DNA of 64,000 bases from CAYMUL01 sp964393605. GTDB taxonomy: Bacteria > Bacteroidota > Ignavibacteria > Ignavibacteriales > Ignavibacteriaceae. The stretch lies in assembly GCA_964393605.1 (NCBI GenBank), contig CAYMUL010000013.1, positions 1-64,000 of the forward strand, written 5' to 3'. Position numbers and translations under genes: made by a program. The notes under the pieces were generated by a model that ran no database searches, was not told the DNA's origin, and saw nothing but the letters and a program-made list of their open reading frames with translations. Shown piece after piece: positions 28,264 to 37,041 of this stretch. The stretch's first letter is position 1; every line of letters starts with the position of its first letter.

Positions 28264-28627
28264 TTTTTCAAACTTATAGAGGAAATGATTTGATACGCAC
28301 AAGCTGTGCAAAGGCGTTTTTTATTTGTAAAGAAAATATTTTTTGTGAATTTATTTGAAATAATATTCGGCATGAATTAGTCGGAAGTAAAAATTTTTGT
28401 CGTCATTTTTCAGCAATAGTTTTCAATTTGATTTTTTACAGATGGCGGAAAGTGTTGCTTCAATTATTTGTAAAACAGATAGTCTGTGTTTCGCGAGTTA
28501 GGTGACGGAGTTGATGATTTCATTTGTGCTGTTCATTCATAAATAAATTCATACATTTTAGTTTTAAAAATTATTTTAAGTGTTTTGACTTTTTCATAAT
28601 ATTTCAGCGTAAAAAAGTAAAATTTCA
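28264..28627. other. Intergenic region
   Basis: The 364-bp gap holds no gene. Just after the T9SS gene a small GCACA-AGC-TGTGC hairpin is followed some bases later by a T-run (28318-28324), a weak terminator candidate. The last 90 bp before 28628 are AT-rich and probably contain the promoter of the AraC gene. I see no other structure. Confidence 0.4.
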
Positions 28628-29782
28628 ATGACTGATTTCTTATTCGATATAACGAACTATATTTCGCTGATTACGGTTGTTCAACTGCTTTCCTTTTCGC
28701 TCTATCTTATTTTAACGAAGAGGAAAGACCAACTGTTGTTGGGATTTTTTCTAATCGCAAATTCTCTGTACATCCTGGATTTTTGGCTGATAAGATATGG
28801 GAATGCGATTTTTAATAATGTGCCGGAACTGTACTTGCTATTATTACCGTTTGGTTTGCTGTTCGGTCCGTTACTCTACGCTTATTCAGTCTTCGCGCTG
28901 GGCAAAAAAGATAAATTCATTTGGAAATCTTTATATCATGCTATCCCATTTTTTCTGCTGTATTGCTTTTTCATTATCAGCTTTCAAATTAAAAGTTATG
29001 AAGAAAAAATTCTTTTAATAAAAGAAGGCACTCTTCTTTCTGAGTCCGTTAGTCATTTACTTTTATGGAGTTTATTCATTTCATGCATAACGTATATCAC
29101 ACTTGCTTTGCGAAAAATCTTGAACTATAAAATAGATGCAAAAGAAAATTTATCGTCAATAGAAAAACTGAATATTGATTGGTTGATGTTAATCGTTTTT
29201 GGATTTCTTGCGATGTGGGGAACTGATTTTATCAGTTATCTACTTTCACTTGCGGGCATTCGTACTTACGAAATCCGAGAAGTGTTTTTGTTTATTTCGC
29301 TTTCTATCAATCTTGTATTTGCGAATCTCATTTTAATTATGGGGTTGCGGCATCCTGAACTGCTTCATGAAAATTGGATAACAAAACAACCGAAACCGAA
29401 GTATGAATCTTCATCACTTCCCGAAGAAAATAAAATTCAGATTTCAAACGAATTGAAAAATTTGATGAAAGACAAAAAACCATTCCTCGAACCTGATTTA
29501 ACTTTGAATGATTTAGCCGAAATGCTGAAAATCCATCCCCGCACGCTTTCTCAAATCATTAATGAAAAAATTGAAATGAGTTTTTACGATTATGTAAATG
29601 GATTCAGAATTAACGAGGCATGTGCAAAGCTAACCAATCCCGAATTTGATTCTGAAACAATCATGGGCATACTGCTTGAGTCCGGCTTCAACTCCAAATC
29701 AGTTTTTAATTCTTTGTTTAAGAAAACTACCGGAGTAACTCCATCTGAATACAGAAAGCGCTTTAGAAAAATTCCGGCATAA
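28628..29782 (+). CDS. Membrane-bound AraC-family regulator
   Basis: The 384-residue product has about seven hydrophobic helices in its first 250 residues (for example VVQLLSFSLYLILT, LLLGFFLIANSLYIL, LYLLLLPFGLLFGPLLYAY). A cytoplasmic AraC DNA-binding domain follows (about 275-380: LNDLAEMLKIHPRTLSQIINE ... IMGILLESGFNSKSVFNSLFKKTTGVTPSEYRKRF). This 7TM-plus-AraC layout is common in Bacteroidota and suggests direct membrane sensing coupled to DNA binding. It sits upstream of two T9SS cargo genes on the same strand with 125 bp between, and could regulate them. That link is inference. Confidence 0.85.
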   Translation: MTDFLFDITNYISLITVVQLLSFSLYLILTKRKDQLLLGFFLIANSLYILDFWLIRYGNAIFNNVPELYLLLLPFGLLFGPLLYAYSVFALGKKDKFIWKSLYHAIPFFLLYCFFIISFQIKSYEEKILLIKEGTLLSESVSHLLLWSLFISCITYITLALRKILNYKIDAKENLSSIEKLNIDWLMLIVFGFLAMWGTDFISYLLSLAGIRTYEIREVFLFISLSINLVFANLILIMGLRHPELLHENWITKQPKPKYESSSLPEENKIQISNELKNLMKDKKPFLEPDLTLNDLAEMLKIHPRTLSQIINEKIEMSFYDYVNGFRINEACAKLTNPEFDSETIMGILLESGFNSKSVFNSLFKKTTGVTPSEYRKRFRKIPA

Positions 29783-29907
29783 AAAGCCACCTATCACGTC
29801 TATCAACCTTTAAAGAATGAATTACGTTCGAATTCATGAATTCGGACGAATCCCTTATCTGCAAAAGATATTTTTGCTTCCGAAATTTGAATTAAAAAGG
29901 ATCAAGA

Positions 29908-31353
29908 ATGAAAAAACTAAACATTTTAATTTTATTGTTAATCATCGGCACTACTTTTGCATCTGCACAGATTAAAAAGGTGCCGCAAGATTTCACCACA
30001 ATTCAATCGGCTATTGATGCCGCCGTGAATGGAGATACAATCCTCGTTGCCGCGGGAACGTATTTTGAAAATATTAAATTCAATGGAAAGAATATTGTTC
30101 TAACAAGTAATTTTATCTTTTCGAATAATTTATCTGATATTGAAAACACCATTATTAATGGTTCAAATCCCGTTAATGCCGACACGGCAAGTTGCGTAAG
30201 AATTGTCAATGGCGAAAATTCATCCGCAGTGTTGCAGGGCTTTACAATCACCGGCGGCAAAGGAACAAAGTGGCTCGATGAACATGGTGCGGGGCTTTAC
30301 CGCGAAGGTGGTGGAATATTGATTACTCTTTCTTCGCCAACAATTCGTTACAATAGAATTATTTTTAACGAAGCAACAAACAGAACCGGAGTATCAAGCG
30401 CGGGAGGCGGCGGTATTCGTATTGGCGATGGAAATCCTTTAATTGAAAATAATATCATTGCATACAACAAAGCACGATACGGCGGCGGAGTTGTTTTGAA
30501 TTACACCGGCGGAACTCTTCGCAATAATTTAATTTTTGGAAATACAGGAGGAGAAGATTTCGGCGGTTCGGGAGTTTGGATTTATCAAAACGGACCTGCG
30601 GCAAAATATCTCATCAACAATACTATCACCGAAAATGTATCGGCACTTTCCGGATGCGGAGTTCGTGTTTGGTCAACATCGGCAGTACTTGTGAACAATA
30701 TAGTTTATAATAACTCTGCGCCAAGTTATGCAGATTTACGAGTTATCTCCGGCTCGATTAATGCAACATACAACAACGTCGGTGGTGGATATACAGGCGT
30801 AGGCAATGTTAGTGTCGATCCATTATTTGCAACGGATTATTTGCTTGCATCTAATTCACCCTGTGTTGATGCGGGTGATACTGCTTCCGCACACAAAGAT
30901 AAAGAAAATCCTTCAAGTTCGGGTAACGCACTTTTTCCTTCGCAAGGAACAATAAGAAATGACATGGGTGCATACGGCGGACCAAATGCAAAAACGTTTC
31001 CGTTGATCCCGACTGACGTAGAAGAAGGTTTTGAAAACGGAGTTCCGGAAGAATTTGGATTAGAGCAAAATTATCCCAACCCTTTTAATCCAACAACAAA
31101 GATAAAATACGCAATATCCGCTGTAAAGACGGGGCATCCCGATAAGTCGGGACAAGTTGCCCCGTCTTTACATGTGTCGCTTAAAGTATTTGATATACTT
31201 GGCAATGAAGTTGCAACTTTGGTTAACGAAGAAAAATCTGCGGGGGAGTATTCGGTTCAATTTGATGCTTCAACACTCACAAGCGGAGTTTATTTCTATC
31301 AATTAAAAGCGGGAGAATTTTCCGCTGCTAATAAAATGATATTGATGAGATAA
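29908..31353 (+). CDS. T9SS-exported right-handed beta-helix protein
   Basis: The 481-residue product has a signal peptide (about 1-20, ASAQ). It opens the fold with IKKVPQDFTTIQSAIDAAVNGDTILVAAGTY, the start typical of pectate-lyase/DUF1565-like beta-helices. PbH1 turns rich in NN and GG follow (NPLIENNIIAYNKARYGGGV, LINNTITENVSALSGCGVRVW). It ends in a T9SS signal from NYPNPFNPTTKIKYAIS. The 49-bp palindrome at 31123-31171 is translated here as VKTGHPDKSGQVAPSLH. The final 285 bp are nearly identical to the end of the next gene. The fold suggests polysaccharide binding or cleavage, but no catalytic residues can be assigned. Confidence 0.85.
   Translation: MKKLNILILLLIIGTTFASAQIKKVPQDFTTIQSAIDAAVNGDTILVAAGTYFENIKFNGKNIVLTSNFIFSNNLSDIENTIINGSNPVNADTASCVRIVNGENSSAVLQGFTITGGKGTKWLDEHGAGLYREGGGILITLSSPTIRYNRIIFNEATNRTGVSSAGGGGIRIGDGNPLIENNIIAYNKARYGGGVVLNYTGGTLRNNLIFGNTGGEDFGGSGVWIYQNGPAAKYLINNTITENVSALSGCGVRVWSTSAVLVNNIVYNNSAPSYADLRVISGSINATYNNVGGGYTGVGNVSVDPLFATDYLLASNSPCVDAGDTASAHKDKENPSSSGNALFPSQGTIRNDMGAYGGPNAKTFPLIPTDVEEGFENGVPEEFGLEQNYPNPFNPTTKIKYAISAVKTGHPDKSGQVAPSLHVSLKVFDILGNEVATLVNEEKSAGEYSVQFDASTLTSGVYFYQLKAGEFSAANKMILMR
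31123..31171. repeat. In-frame palindromic element in T9SS tail, copy 2
   Basis: The outer arms are GTAAAGACGGGGCA / TGCCCCGTCTTTAC, perfectly complementary over 14 bp. Compared with copy 1 at 28033, both arms changed together (G to A on the left, C to T on the right), so pairing is kept. The inner hairpin TCCCGAT / GTCGGGA has one T-G wobble. It is read in frame as TGHPDKSGQVAPS. Confidence 0.9.
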
Positions 31354-31437
31354 AAAATTAAGAATAATTCCGTGTTGCTTCATGGATGGGAAAACTATAT
31401 ACAACAAATAATAAAAAATCATCACATAAGGAAAAAA

Positions 31438-32817
31438 ATGAAAACTACATTAAAATTCATAATCGTAACCGTACTGCTGGCGGTTAACGGTTTATACTCA
31501 GCAGATACAACCGTAGAAGCACACAAATCTTTTTTGAAATCGTTCAAAGAAAAATATATTCTGAAAGCTAAAGAAGAATTGCGCGATGGTTACATTATCG
31601 ATACTTACAAAGAATATACACACCAAGAATGGCAACAAGGCGCATGGGTGAATGAATATTATGAAGTTGCAGAGATAGATACTGCCGGCGACGCTTGGAC
31701 ATGGACTTCTACAGAATATCTTTGGGATAATGGTCAGTGGCTTCAAGATCATAAGTACGTTGTTAAAACTACTCCGATGCTCGGCGACGATCCGAAGTTT
31801 ATTGAATCATACAGCTACGTTTGGTCAAGCAATTCATGGGTTGCATTATCAAGAATCAGCTATCAATATGAAGGAATAAGTTTGAAGGCGGCATTAATTG
31901 AAATTGCAATCGATGTGAATGTATTCTTCCCATTTCAAAAATATGAATATGGTTATAATCAATTAAATCAACTCACAGATGAAACAATATTTAATTATGA
32001 ATCTGATTGGAAACCTGCTTCAAAGAAAACATTAACTTACGATAATGCGGGCAACATGGTTGATCTTCTCGAAGCAAATTGGAGGGAGAACAACTGGCTT
32101 GATACGCTTCGTACAGCTATGAGTTACAATCAGTTGTCATTAGTGGATGAAACTATAGAATCATTTTTTGAGAACAGACAGGAAATTCCAATTAGGAAAA
32201 TGAACTATTCCTACAATAGTGTCGGTCAAACTATTTTGATGAGTACATATCTCTACTTAGAATCCACTTGGGAAGAGATGCAGAAAGATAATTATGAATA
32301 CAATACAGATGATTTGCTCACAACATTATTGATTGAAGTAAGATTCGCAAATGGATTCGTTCCTTCAGCAAAATATTCATTTACATATAATTCACAACTG
32401 CAGGAAATTGAAGCACTCGAACAAAAACATGACGGTGCTAATTGGAAAAATTATGCGAGAGTTCTGACGAATTACACACCCACCTCTGTAGAAGAAAATC
32501 TTTCCGCAGTGAAAGGATTTGAATTGTACAACAATTATCCGAATCCTTTTAATCCAACAACGAAGATAAAGTACGCAATACCTGCTGTAGTGACGGGGCA
32601 TCCCGATAAGTCGGGACAAGTTGCCCCGTCTTTACACGTGTCGCTTAAAGTATTTGATATACTTGGCAATGAAGTTGCAACTTTGGTTAATGAAGAAAAA
32701 TCTGCGGGGGAGTATTCGGTTCAATTTGATGCTTCAACATTGCCAAGCGGAGTTTATATCTATCAACTAAAAGCGGGAGAATTTTCCGCCGCACAGAGAA
32801 TGATATTGATGAAATAA
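31438..32817 (+). CDS. T9SS-exported protein with RHS-like tyrosine repeats
   Basis: The product, 460 residues from the chosen ATG (after AAGGA), has a signal peptide (KFIIVTVLLAVNGLYSA). The in-frame start at 31372 lacks a signal peptide at its N-terminus and is rejected. The body has repeats around Y..N..NQL, YDNAGNMVDLLEANW, NYSYNSVGQTILMSTY and NYEYNTDDLLTTLL. These resemble short RHS/YD-type or DUF3836-like repeats and alternate with W-rich units (TWTSTEYLWDNGQWLQD). It ends in a T9SS signal carrying the third palindromic insert (32587-32635). The tail is almost the same as in the preceding gene, 84 bp upstream. Function unknown. Confidence 0.75.
   Translation: MKTTLKFIIVTVLLAVNGLYSADTTVEAHKSFLKSFKEKYILKAKEELRDGYIIDTYKEYTHQEWQQGAWVNEYYEVAEIDTAGDAWTWTSTEYLWDNGQWLQDHKYVVKTTPMLGDDPKFIESYSYVWSSNSWVALSRISYQYEGISLKAALIEIAIDVNVFFPFQKYEYGYNQLNQLTDETIFNYESDWKPASKKTLTYDNAGNMVDLLEANWRENNWLDTLRTAMSYNQLSLVDETIESFFENRQEIPIRKMNYSYNSVGQTILMSTYLYLESTWEEMQKDNYEYNTDDLLTTLLIEVRFANGFVPSAKYSFTYNSQLQEIEALEQKHDGANWKNYARVLTNYTPTSVEENLSAVKGFELYNNYPNPFNPTTKIKYAIPAVVTGHPDKSGQVAPSLHVSLKVFDILGNEVATLVNEEKSAGEYSVQFDASTLPSGVYIYQLKAGEFSAAQRMILMK
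32587..32635. repeat. In-frame palindromic element in T9SS tail, copy 3
   Basis: The outer arms are GTAGTGACGGGGCA / TGCCCCGTCTTTAC, pairing with one mismatch and one G-T wobble. The inner hairpin is as in copy 2. It is read in frame as TGHPDKSGQVAPS between the AIP and VSLKVFDILG parts of the sorting signal. Confidence 0.88.
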
Positions 32818-32881
32818 ATTATCAGAATAGTAGCGCGAATAATTTTTTCGTAAGAATCGACTATTCGTGTAAGTGATGAGA

Positions 32882-32910
32882 AACGCCATTGCATTGCAGT
32901 GGCGTTTTTT
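32882..32910 (+). terminator. Rho-independent terminator after the T9SS genes
   Basis: A stem of ACGCCATTGCA pairing with TGCAGTGGCGT (one wobble) is followed directly by TTTTTTATTTT. It lies about 65 bp after the stop at 32817 and probably ends the transcript of the T9SS cargo genes. Confidence 0.75.
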
Positions 32911-32977
32911 ATTTTAAATGTAATTGAATTTCTCATGTTCCTTCCAAACTGCAACGAACAAATATTTGATTAATACT

Positions 32978-33601
32978 GAAGTTACGCAATCGTTCTTTGT
33001 ATCAGATTTTATAAGGTCATCAATTTTTGATACTAAGGTTGAGAAATGATTTAAGATTTATCTTTGCCATATTTTGTTTGATCATAAAATCGCAATTAGA
33101 TTCGCAATAATATTTAAATGCAAAAAATGTTTTCTGATTATAGATGAGTCTACCGTAATAAGGTCAGAAACGGTTGAAACCGTTTTACTATTCAGAATGT
33201 ATATCCTTTAACCAACGGCTTAAGCCGTTGGTTAATAACAACTTAAAGAACTGCGAACCGTTTCACATGTCCCTTTGGGAACGGTTTATGATTCTTTTCC
33301 AATTTTAGATTAATGACCTTTTTAGGGTGAACTCATAGATTGATACAGTTCTTGTAAATTAGGAATTTCTTAACCTTATCTTCAATGAACCTTAGTAACT
33401 GAAAAATAAAAGAACAAAAACCTTATTACATTATTCACTGCAGTTATACGATTGTGAGTGTTATCTGATTTTCGTGGCTATCATAATTTGAAATAGAACA
33501 CTGATAACGCTGATTTTAACTGCTATTCGCTGAAAGAAATCTGCGAAAATCAGTTGCATCTGTGTCATCAGTGTGCTATTGAAAGTTGTGCGTAACCTCA
33601 A
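32978..33601. repeat. Dispersed repeat with inverted ends, interrupted by nested insertions
   Basis: The left end ACTGAAGTTACGCAA pairs imperfectly with the right end (TTGTGCGTAACCTCA). Its outer parts match the uninterrupted 165-bp copy at 63302-63466; AGAACAC.GATAACGCTGA and TCTGTGTCATCAGTGTGCTA are the clearest shared blocks. Between about 33012 and 33470 this copy holds extra DNA that includes the repeat shared with 8017-8149, which itself is split by a 193-bp element. No gene is supported anywhere in 32818-33665. Confidence 0.7.
33144..33336. mobile_element. MITE-like element with three hairpins
   Basis: The 193-bp element is bounded by imperfect terminal inverted repeats of about 22 bp (ATGAGT.. 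ACC.TAA.AAGGTCA). Inside are a perfect palindrome AAACGGTT-GA-AACCGTTT at 33168-33185, a perfect 28-bp palindrome at 33208-33235 centred on GGCTTAAGCC, and an AACCGTT/AACGGTT hairpin at about 33257-33287. The copy of the surrounding repeat at 8017-8149 lacks it, which marks its boundaries. It has no coding capacity, so any movement would need a transposase in trans. Confidence 0.65.
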
Positions 33602-33665
33602 TCATTTATTATTCGATAATGTCTACAAATGCAACGACATTTCATGCGGCGCAAAAAACTTTAAA

Positions 33666-34427
33666 CTATTCCCGTTCTTCCTCACCGAAAAGAGCGGCGC
33701 GGTATCGTCTCCCCATTTTTATTTTTTCACTGTTTGAAAGAATGACGATATAATCACCGTGCGAGTAGGGTTGCATCTCTTTTATACAATCCATATTAAC
33801 AATGTAGGAGCGATGAATGCGTTTAAATTTTTGTTTATCAAGTTTTTCTTCCATCGCTTGCATTGTGTGTCGAAGCAAATATCTTTCCTTCTCTGTATGA
33901 ATTTCGATATACTTCTCTTCGGCAGAGATGAAGAAGATATCGTCGGCCTTTATAAAAAAATATTTAGAACCTTTATTGACGAGTATTCGTTTTAAGTTTT
34001 CATTTATGGCGCCGGCATCGGTTAAAAGTTTTGTAAGTGAATCAACATTTTGTTTTTTTGTATCGATATTTTTTATCGCGCGTGAAAAAGATTTGAGAAA
34101 TCTCTCTTCGTCAAACGGTTTTAGTAAATAATCAATTGCATTGACTTCAAACGCATTAATAGCAAATTGATCGAAAGCGGTTACAAAAATTACCGGCGGC
34201 ATTTCGTCTGCGCCGATTGCATCAATAACTTCGAAGCCGTTCGCTCCGGGCATCTGAATATCAAGAAAAATAAGTGAAGGAGAATTTTCTTTAATTTTAG
34301 TAATCGCATCAAATCCGTCTTCCGCTTCAATGATTTTTTCTATACGCGATTCATTTTTTAAGAATGAAACTATTTTATCGCGTGCAGGTTGTTCGTCATC
34401 TACAATTAGCACGATTAGTTTCTGCAT
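33666..34427 (-). CDS. LytTR-family response regulator
   Basis: The 253-residue product has a receiver domain at 1-120 with Asp10-Asp11, phosphoacceptor Asp56 (LIFLDIQMP) and the conserved Lys in YLLKPF. A LytTR DNA-binding domain follows at about 150-250 (FFIKADDIFFISAEEKYIEIHTEKERYLLRHT, KRIHRSYIVNMDCI). It is phosphorylated, by inference, by the kinase encoded 3 bp upstream. No target sites are identified. Confidence 0.93.
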   Translation of the reverse strand: MQKLIVLIVDDEQPARDKIVSFLKNESRIEKIIEAEDGFDAITKIKENSPSLIFLDIQMPGANGFEVIDAIGADEMPPVIFVTAFDQFAINAFEVNAIDYLLKPFDEERFLKSFSRAIKNIDTKKQNVDSLTKLLTDAGAINENLKRILVNKGSKYFFIKADDIFFISAEEKYIEIHTEKERYLLRHTMQAMEEKLDKQKFKRIHRSYIVNMDCIKEMQPYSHGDYIVILSNSEKIKMGRRYRAALFGEEERE

Positions 34428-34430
34428 GAC

Positions 34431-35603
34431 TTATTCATTTTCTCCATTTACATTCGTCGTTGAAAACGGAAATTCAATCACAACTTCCGCACCGCCGGAT
34501 GGCAAGTTATTTATTGCGAACGAATGATTACTGCCATAAATATTTTCCAATCTTTCAACAATGTTAGAAAGCCCGACGCCGCTATTCATCACGGTTTTAT
34601 CATCCTCCGGAAAACCGGGACCGTTATCTTTAACAGTCAAATAAAGTTTTTCGTTTATTCGCGATGAAGAAATAACAATCTCTGCCGGCTTCAATTCATT
34701 CATGCAATATTTTATCGAATTTTCTACAAGCGGTTGTAAAATAAACCATGGAACTTTTGCGTTCAATTCTGTTGTGTTGATATTAACCACTATACTAAGC
34801 TTACCGGAGAATCGGGCTTTCATAATTTCGAAGTAAAGATTTAAAGTTTCTATTTCATCTTTTAGCGAGTGAAATTCTATTGTTGCACTACTCAAAGTCG
34901 CACGTAGTAATTCACTCAAATTTGAGATCATCTTATCCGCAGATTTAGGATTCTCATACATTACCGATGAAATCATGTTGAGTGTATTAAAAAGAAAATG
35001 TGGATTTAATTGTGAACGGAGTGCTCGCAGTTTGGTTTTTGAAAGTTGTTCTTCAAGTTGAATCAAACGAATTTTTTCCGCTTCTTTTTCTTTGTTGATT
35101 TTGTAAAAAGTAAAGACAACTAACACTGCTGAGAACGAAATTATTTGTTTGAAATATTCCATAATAACTCTGTAGGGAATGTATCCGTAATCGTAGTTCC
35201 CCAAATTAAAAAAAGGATAAAGTAACACACGCGAAAAATACATCATGCTTGTGTGTGTTAGTCCGACTATCACAGTTGCAACCAAATAAACCGGAATGCG
35301 ATGTGTAAGATTATCTTTTGCAAGAGGATATTTCTTGAAGAATAAAATTAGTATCGGAATTAATAGAAAGAAAGAATAAACACCGGTGAATTCATCAACG
35401 ACGCGAGGAAAGAAAAAAGAAAAATCTTTATTCGAAATAATTTCAAAGTCGGATGCATATTCGCTTGTAACAATTATTCCGATGCTCATAAGTGCGAACG
35501 CGGTTGCCAAACCGAAATACGCTATAAATTTTTTTGTGTTATGTTTTCCTGAGAATATCATCATGCTTAAAATTATTGTATCCGTAAAATATTGAAATTT
35601 CAA
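34431..35603 (-). CDS. LytS/His_kinase-type sensor kinase
   Basis: The 390-residue product has about five membrane helices in its first 170 residues. A short coiled coil (KINKEKEAEKIRLIQLEEQLSKTKLRALR) follows, then the His_kinase family motif QLNPHFLFNTLNMISS with phospho-His202. The HATPase end has NSIKYCM, DNGPGF and GVGLSNIVERL. It pairs with the LytTR regulator 3 bp downstream. The input domain is not a known sensory family. It is divergent from the acyltransferase operon starting at 35818, which could be a target. Confidence 0.92.
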   Translation of the reverse strand: MKFQYFTDTIILSMMIFSGKHNTKKFIAYFGLATAFALMSIGIIVTSEYASDFEIISNKDFSFFFPRVVDEFTGVYSFFLLIPILILFFKKYPLAKDNLTHRIPVYLVATVIVGLTHTSMMYFSRVLLYPFFNLGNYDYGYIPYRVIMEYFKQIISFSAVLVVFTFYKINKEKEAEKIRLIQLEEQLSKTKLRALRSQLNPHFLFNTLNMISSVMYENPKSADKMISNLSELLRATLSSATIEFHSLKDEIETLNLYFEIMKARFSGKLSIVVNINTTELNAKVPWFILQPLVENSIKYCMNELKPAEIVISSSRINEKLYLTVKDNGPGFPEDDKTVMNSGVGLSNIVERLENIYGSNHSFAINNLPSGGAEVVIEFPFSTTNVNGENE

Positions 35604-35817
35604 TTCAAATATATTTGATGAATTGATTCAAGAAAGAATAATTGCGCGAACGGGATTATTGATGGAATGAGTTGGAGCTAAGGTGGGGAATATTATTCGA
35701 AATCTCCTTCCCCCCACAATCCCGTTCATGCACTTGAATCGGCAGTTCGTTCCAATTTGATTTATAAGCACTCATCTACTCTATAATTTTCGGATGTAAT
35801 TTTTGAAAGGATAATAA

Positions 35818-37041
35818 ATGGAAAAATCAAACAGAAGATATGACCTCGATTGGTTGCGGGTAATCGCATTCTACATTTTAATTTTCTATCATGTTGGAAT
35901 GATTTTCGTACCGTGGGAGTTTCATATTAAAAATAACATAACCGCGGAATGGTTTGAAACATGGATGGCGTTTTTAAGTCAATGGCGATTGCCGTTGCTG
36001 TTTATGATTTCAGGCGCAGTAATCTATCATTCGCTCGGCAAGCGAAGCGGAAAAACTTTTTTGAAGGAAAGATTTATTCGTCTGTTCATTCCTCTTTTAT
36101 TTGGAATGTTGATTATCGTTCCTCCGCAGATTTATTTTGAACGAATATCAAACGGAGTGCAGTTCGATAATTATTTTCAATTTTGGGTTACTGTGTTCAA
36201 CTTTGTTCCGTATCCGCTCGGAGGAAGTGTAAGTTGGCATCACCTCTGGTACGTGCTTTATATTCTCATTTATTCAATAATAGCTCTGCCGCTATTTCTA
36301 TTTTTGAAAAGTGAACGCTCCGCCAATTTCAGAAAAAAAATTGAAGCCGTGATTAGTAGAAAATCAAATCTGATTTATTTGATCGCAATTCCGTTGCTGA
36401 TTTTCTATTACACACTTGCACCAATATTTCCAACAACACATGATTTGATAAACGATTGGTACAATCATTCAATCTCATTTTCATTTTTCATTCTCGGATT
36501 CTTTATTTCATCGATCGAAAGTTTTTCTGAATTGCTTGCGGCAAAAAGAAAACTCTCGCTTGCAATAGCGGCAATACCCGCATCAATATTGATTCTTTTT
36601 GTGTGGGGACCAACATTTGAAATCTTCAACGAAGAAGCAGAATGGTTTTTTATTCTATATGGATTGCTGAAGTGGACATTTATTATTTCATTTCTCTTTG
36701 CAATCTTCGGTTATGCAAAAGCTTTGCTAAATAAATCAAGCCGTGTTCTCTCCTATGCGAATGAGTCTGTTTATCCACTTTACATTCTACATCAAACCGT
36801 TGAAATATTTTTTGGTTACTATATAATACAGCTTGAATTACCCTTGATGATAAAATTCTTTGCATTGGTTGTTCTTACTTTTGGTGTCAGTTTCCTACTG
36901 TACGAATTGATAATTAAACGTGTAAGCTTTTTGAGAATCTTCTTCGGGTTGAAAATGAAACGGAAATTTTTCCTATTAAAGGAACCATCTTTAAACACAA
37001 ATACACTAATTATTAAAGGCACTGAATCATATGAAAACTAA
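35818..37041 (+). CDS. Acyltransferase 3 family membrane protein
   Basis: The 407-residue product has about ten TM helices. It starts with RRYDLDWLRVIAFYILIFYHVGMIF, the Acyl_transf_3 opening in which the helix-1 His is conserved. LYILHQTVEIFFGYY near the end is also typical (OpgC/MdoC-like group). These enzymes move acyl groups onto sugars, lipids or glycans at the membrane. It heads a three-gene operon: the next gene overlaps by 11 bp, and the third begins right after the second. An AAAGGATAAT ribosome site precedes the ATG. Confidence 0.88.
   Translation: MEKSNRRYDLDWLRVIAFYILIFYHVGMIFVPWEFHIKNNITAEWFETWMAFLSQWRLPLLFMISGAVIYHSLGKRSGKTFLKERFIRLFIPLLFGMLIIVPPQIYFERISNGVQFDNYFQFWVTVFNFVPYPLGGSVSWHHLWYVLYILIYSIIALPLFLFLKSERSANFRKKIEAVISRKSNLIYLIAIPLLIFYYTLAPIFPTTHDLINDWYNHSISFSFFILGFFISSIESFSELLAAKRKLSLAIAAIPASILILFVWGPTFEIFNEEAEWFFILYGLLKWTFIISFLFAIFGYAKALLNKSSRVLSYANESVYPLYILHQTVEIFFGYYIIQLELPLMIKFFALVVLTFGVSFLLYELIIKRVSFLRIFFGLKMKRKFFLLKEPSLNTNTLIIKGTESYEN

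Noticed and set aside
30140..30180. GGTTCAAATCC string resembling a tRNA T-arm
   Set aside because: It lies within the beta-helix coding sequence and no acceptor or anticodon arms can be folded around it.
30003..30260. 85-codon minus-strand frame inside the beta-helix gene
   Set aside because: Antisense shadow of a well-supported T9SS gene.
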